34,623 nt of DNA from Bacteroides sp. Its GTDB lineage: Bacteria; Bacteroidota; Bacteroidia; Bacteroidales; Bacteroidaceae. A model generated the notes under the pieces. The model saw nothing but the letters and a program-made list of their open reading frames with translations, made no database searches and was not told where the DNA came from. Positions 34,553 through 34,623 of the stretch are shown piece by piece. The first letter of the stretch is position 1. Every line of letters begins with the position of its first letter. The stretch spans positions 1-34,623 of the forward strand of contig DXLM01000032.1 of the NCBI GenBank assembly GCA_019414725.1, given 5' to 3'. The position numbers were made by a program, and so were the translations under genes.

Positions 34553-34586
34553 CGCCGCCGTACTCCCGGAGCCGGCGGCGTTTTTT
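34553..34586 (+). terminator. GC-rich terminator after the second nagA-like gene
   Basis: An 8-bp all-GC stem (CGCCGCCG at 34553-34560; CGGCGGCG at 34573-34580) is followed by TTTTTT. Its GC content is unlike the AT-rich terminators elsewhere in the window and matches the foreign-looking composition of the last ~235 bases. Confidence 0.85.
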
Positions 34587-34623
34587 CTGCCCTCATGCAA
34601 AAAAGAAAGCCCCGCGGCACTTG
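34587..34623 (-). terminator. Partial terminator of an unseen convergent gene
   Basis: On the minus strand the sequence reads GCCGCGGGGC followed by TTTCTTTTTT, which looks like the closing arm and T tract of a terminator whose first arm lies beyond the window. It suggests a leftward gene just outside. Confidence 0.35.

Noticed and set aside
1..34623. CRISPR arrays, insertion sequences, prophage genes, toxin-antitoxin or defence systems
   Set aside because: No regularly spaced repeats, transposase or integrase motifs, or defence-type domains were seen; the gene content is housekeeping and envelope functions.

Overview
This window looks like core chromosome of a gut-type Bacteroidales bacterium, most likely Bacteroides or Phocaeicola. 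Three things point there: AT-rich coding sequence, gene products typical of that group (orphan CarB, OstA-like LptA, tandem SurA-like proteins, MlaEF, TapB-like protein), and repeated upstream boxes matching the Bacteroidetes sigma consensus (TTTG, about 19-20 bp, TAnnTTTG) instead of the E. coli -35/-10. The species cannot be fixed from the sequence alone. I see no insertion sequence, prophage, CRISPR array or defence island, and no clearly new multi-gene system.

Layout. 1-2000: a tRNA-Val(UAC) cut by the left edge, an exported 5-hydroxyisourate hydrolase-like protein, and trpS. 2003-5227: a large orphan carB whose promoter overlaps that of the divergent trpS. 5357-7340: a hexapeptide O-acetyltransferase and an exported TlpA-like thioredoxin, facing yaaA. 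7426-14994: a leftward run of mutL, a 98-residue membrane protein, an LptA/OstA-like protein and three SurA-like proteins, probably an outer-membrane assembly block. 15141-18109: guaB and a divergent membrane acyltransferase. 18179-23973: recQ, clpX, clpP and tig, all leftward. 24177-26682: lptB facing mlaE-mlaF, two envelope lipid-transport modules. 26769-27467: an exported TapB/DUF3108-like protein. 27679-31874: the yceD-rpmF-fabH-era-der series, with hairpins between several members. 32184-34544: two tandem nagA-like deacetylase genes.

Themes. Much of the content serves envelope biogenesis (OstA/LptA, SurA-like chaperones, LptB, MlaEF, FabH), protein quality control (Tig, ClpXP, SurA-like) and ribosome or GTPase functions (L32, Era, Der).

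Points most worth checking: (1) an abrupt rise in GC content and switch of codon use in the last ~235 bases, inside the second nagA, which suggests an assembly chimera or a recombination junction; (2) a CarB that resembles animal mitochondrial CPS1 and has no carA beside it; (3) a MutL whose C-terminal endonuclease motifs are degraded; (4) a trigger factor whose FKBP-like domain is degenerate; (5) tandem NagA paralogues with substitutions at substrate-proximal positions.
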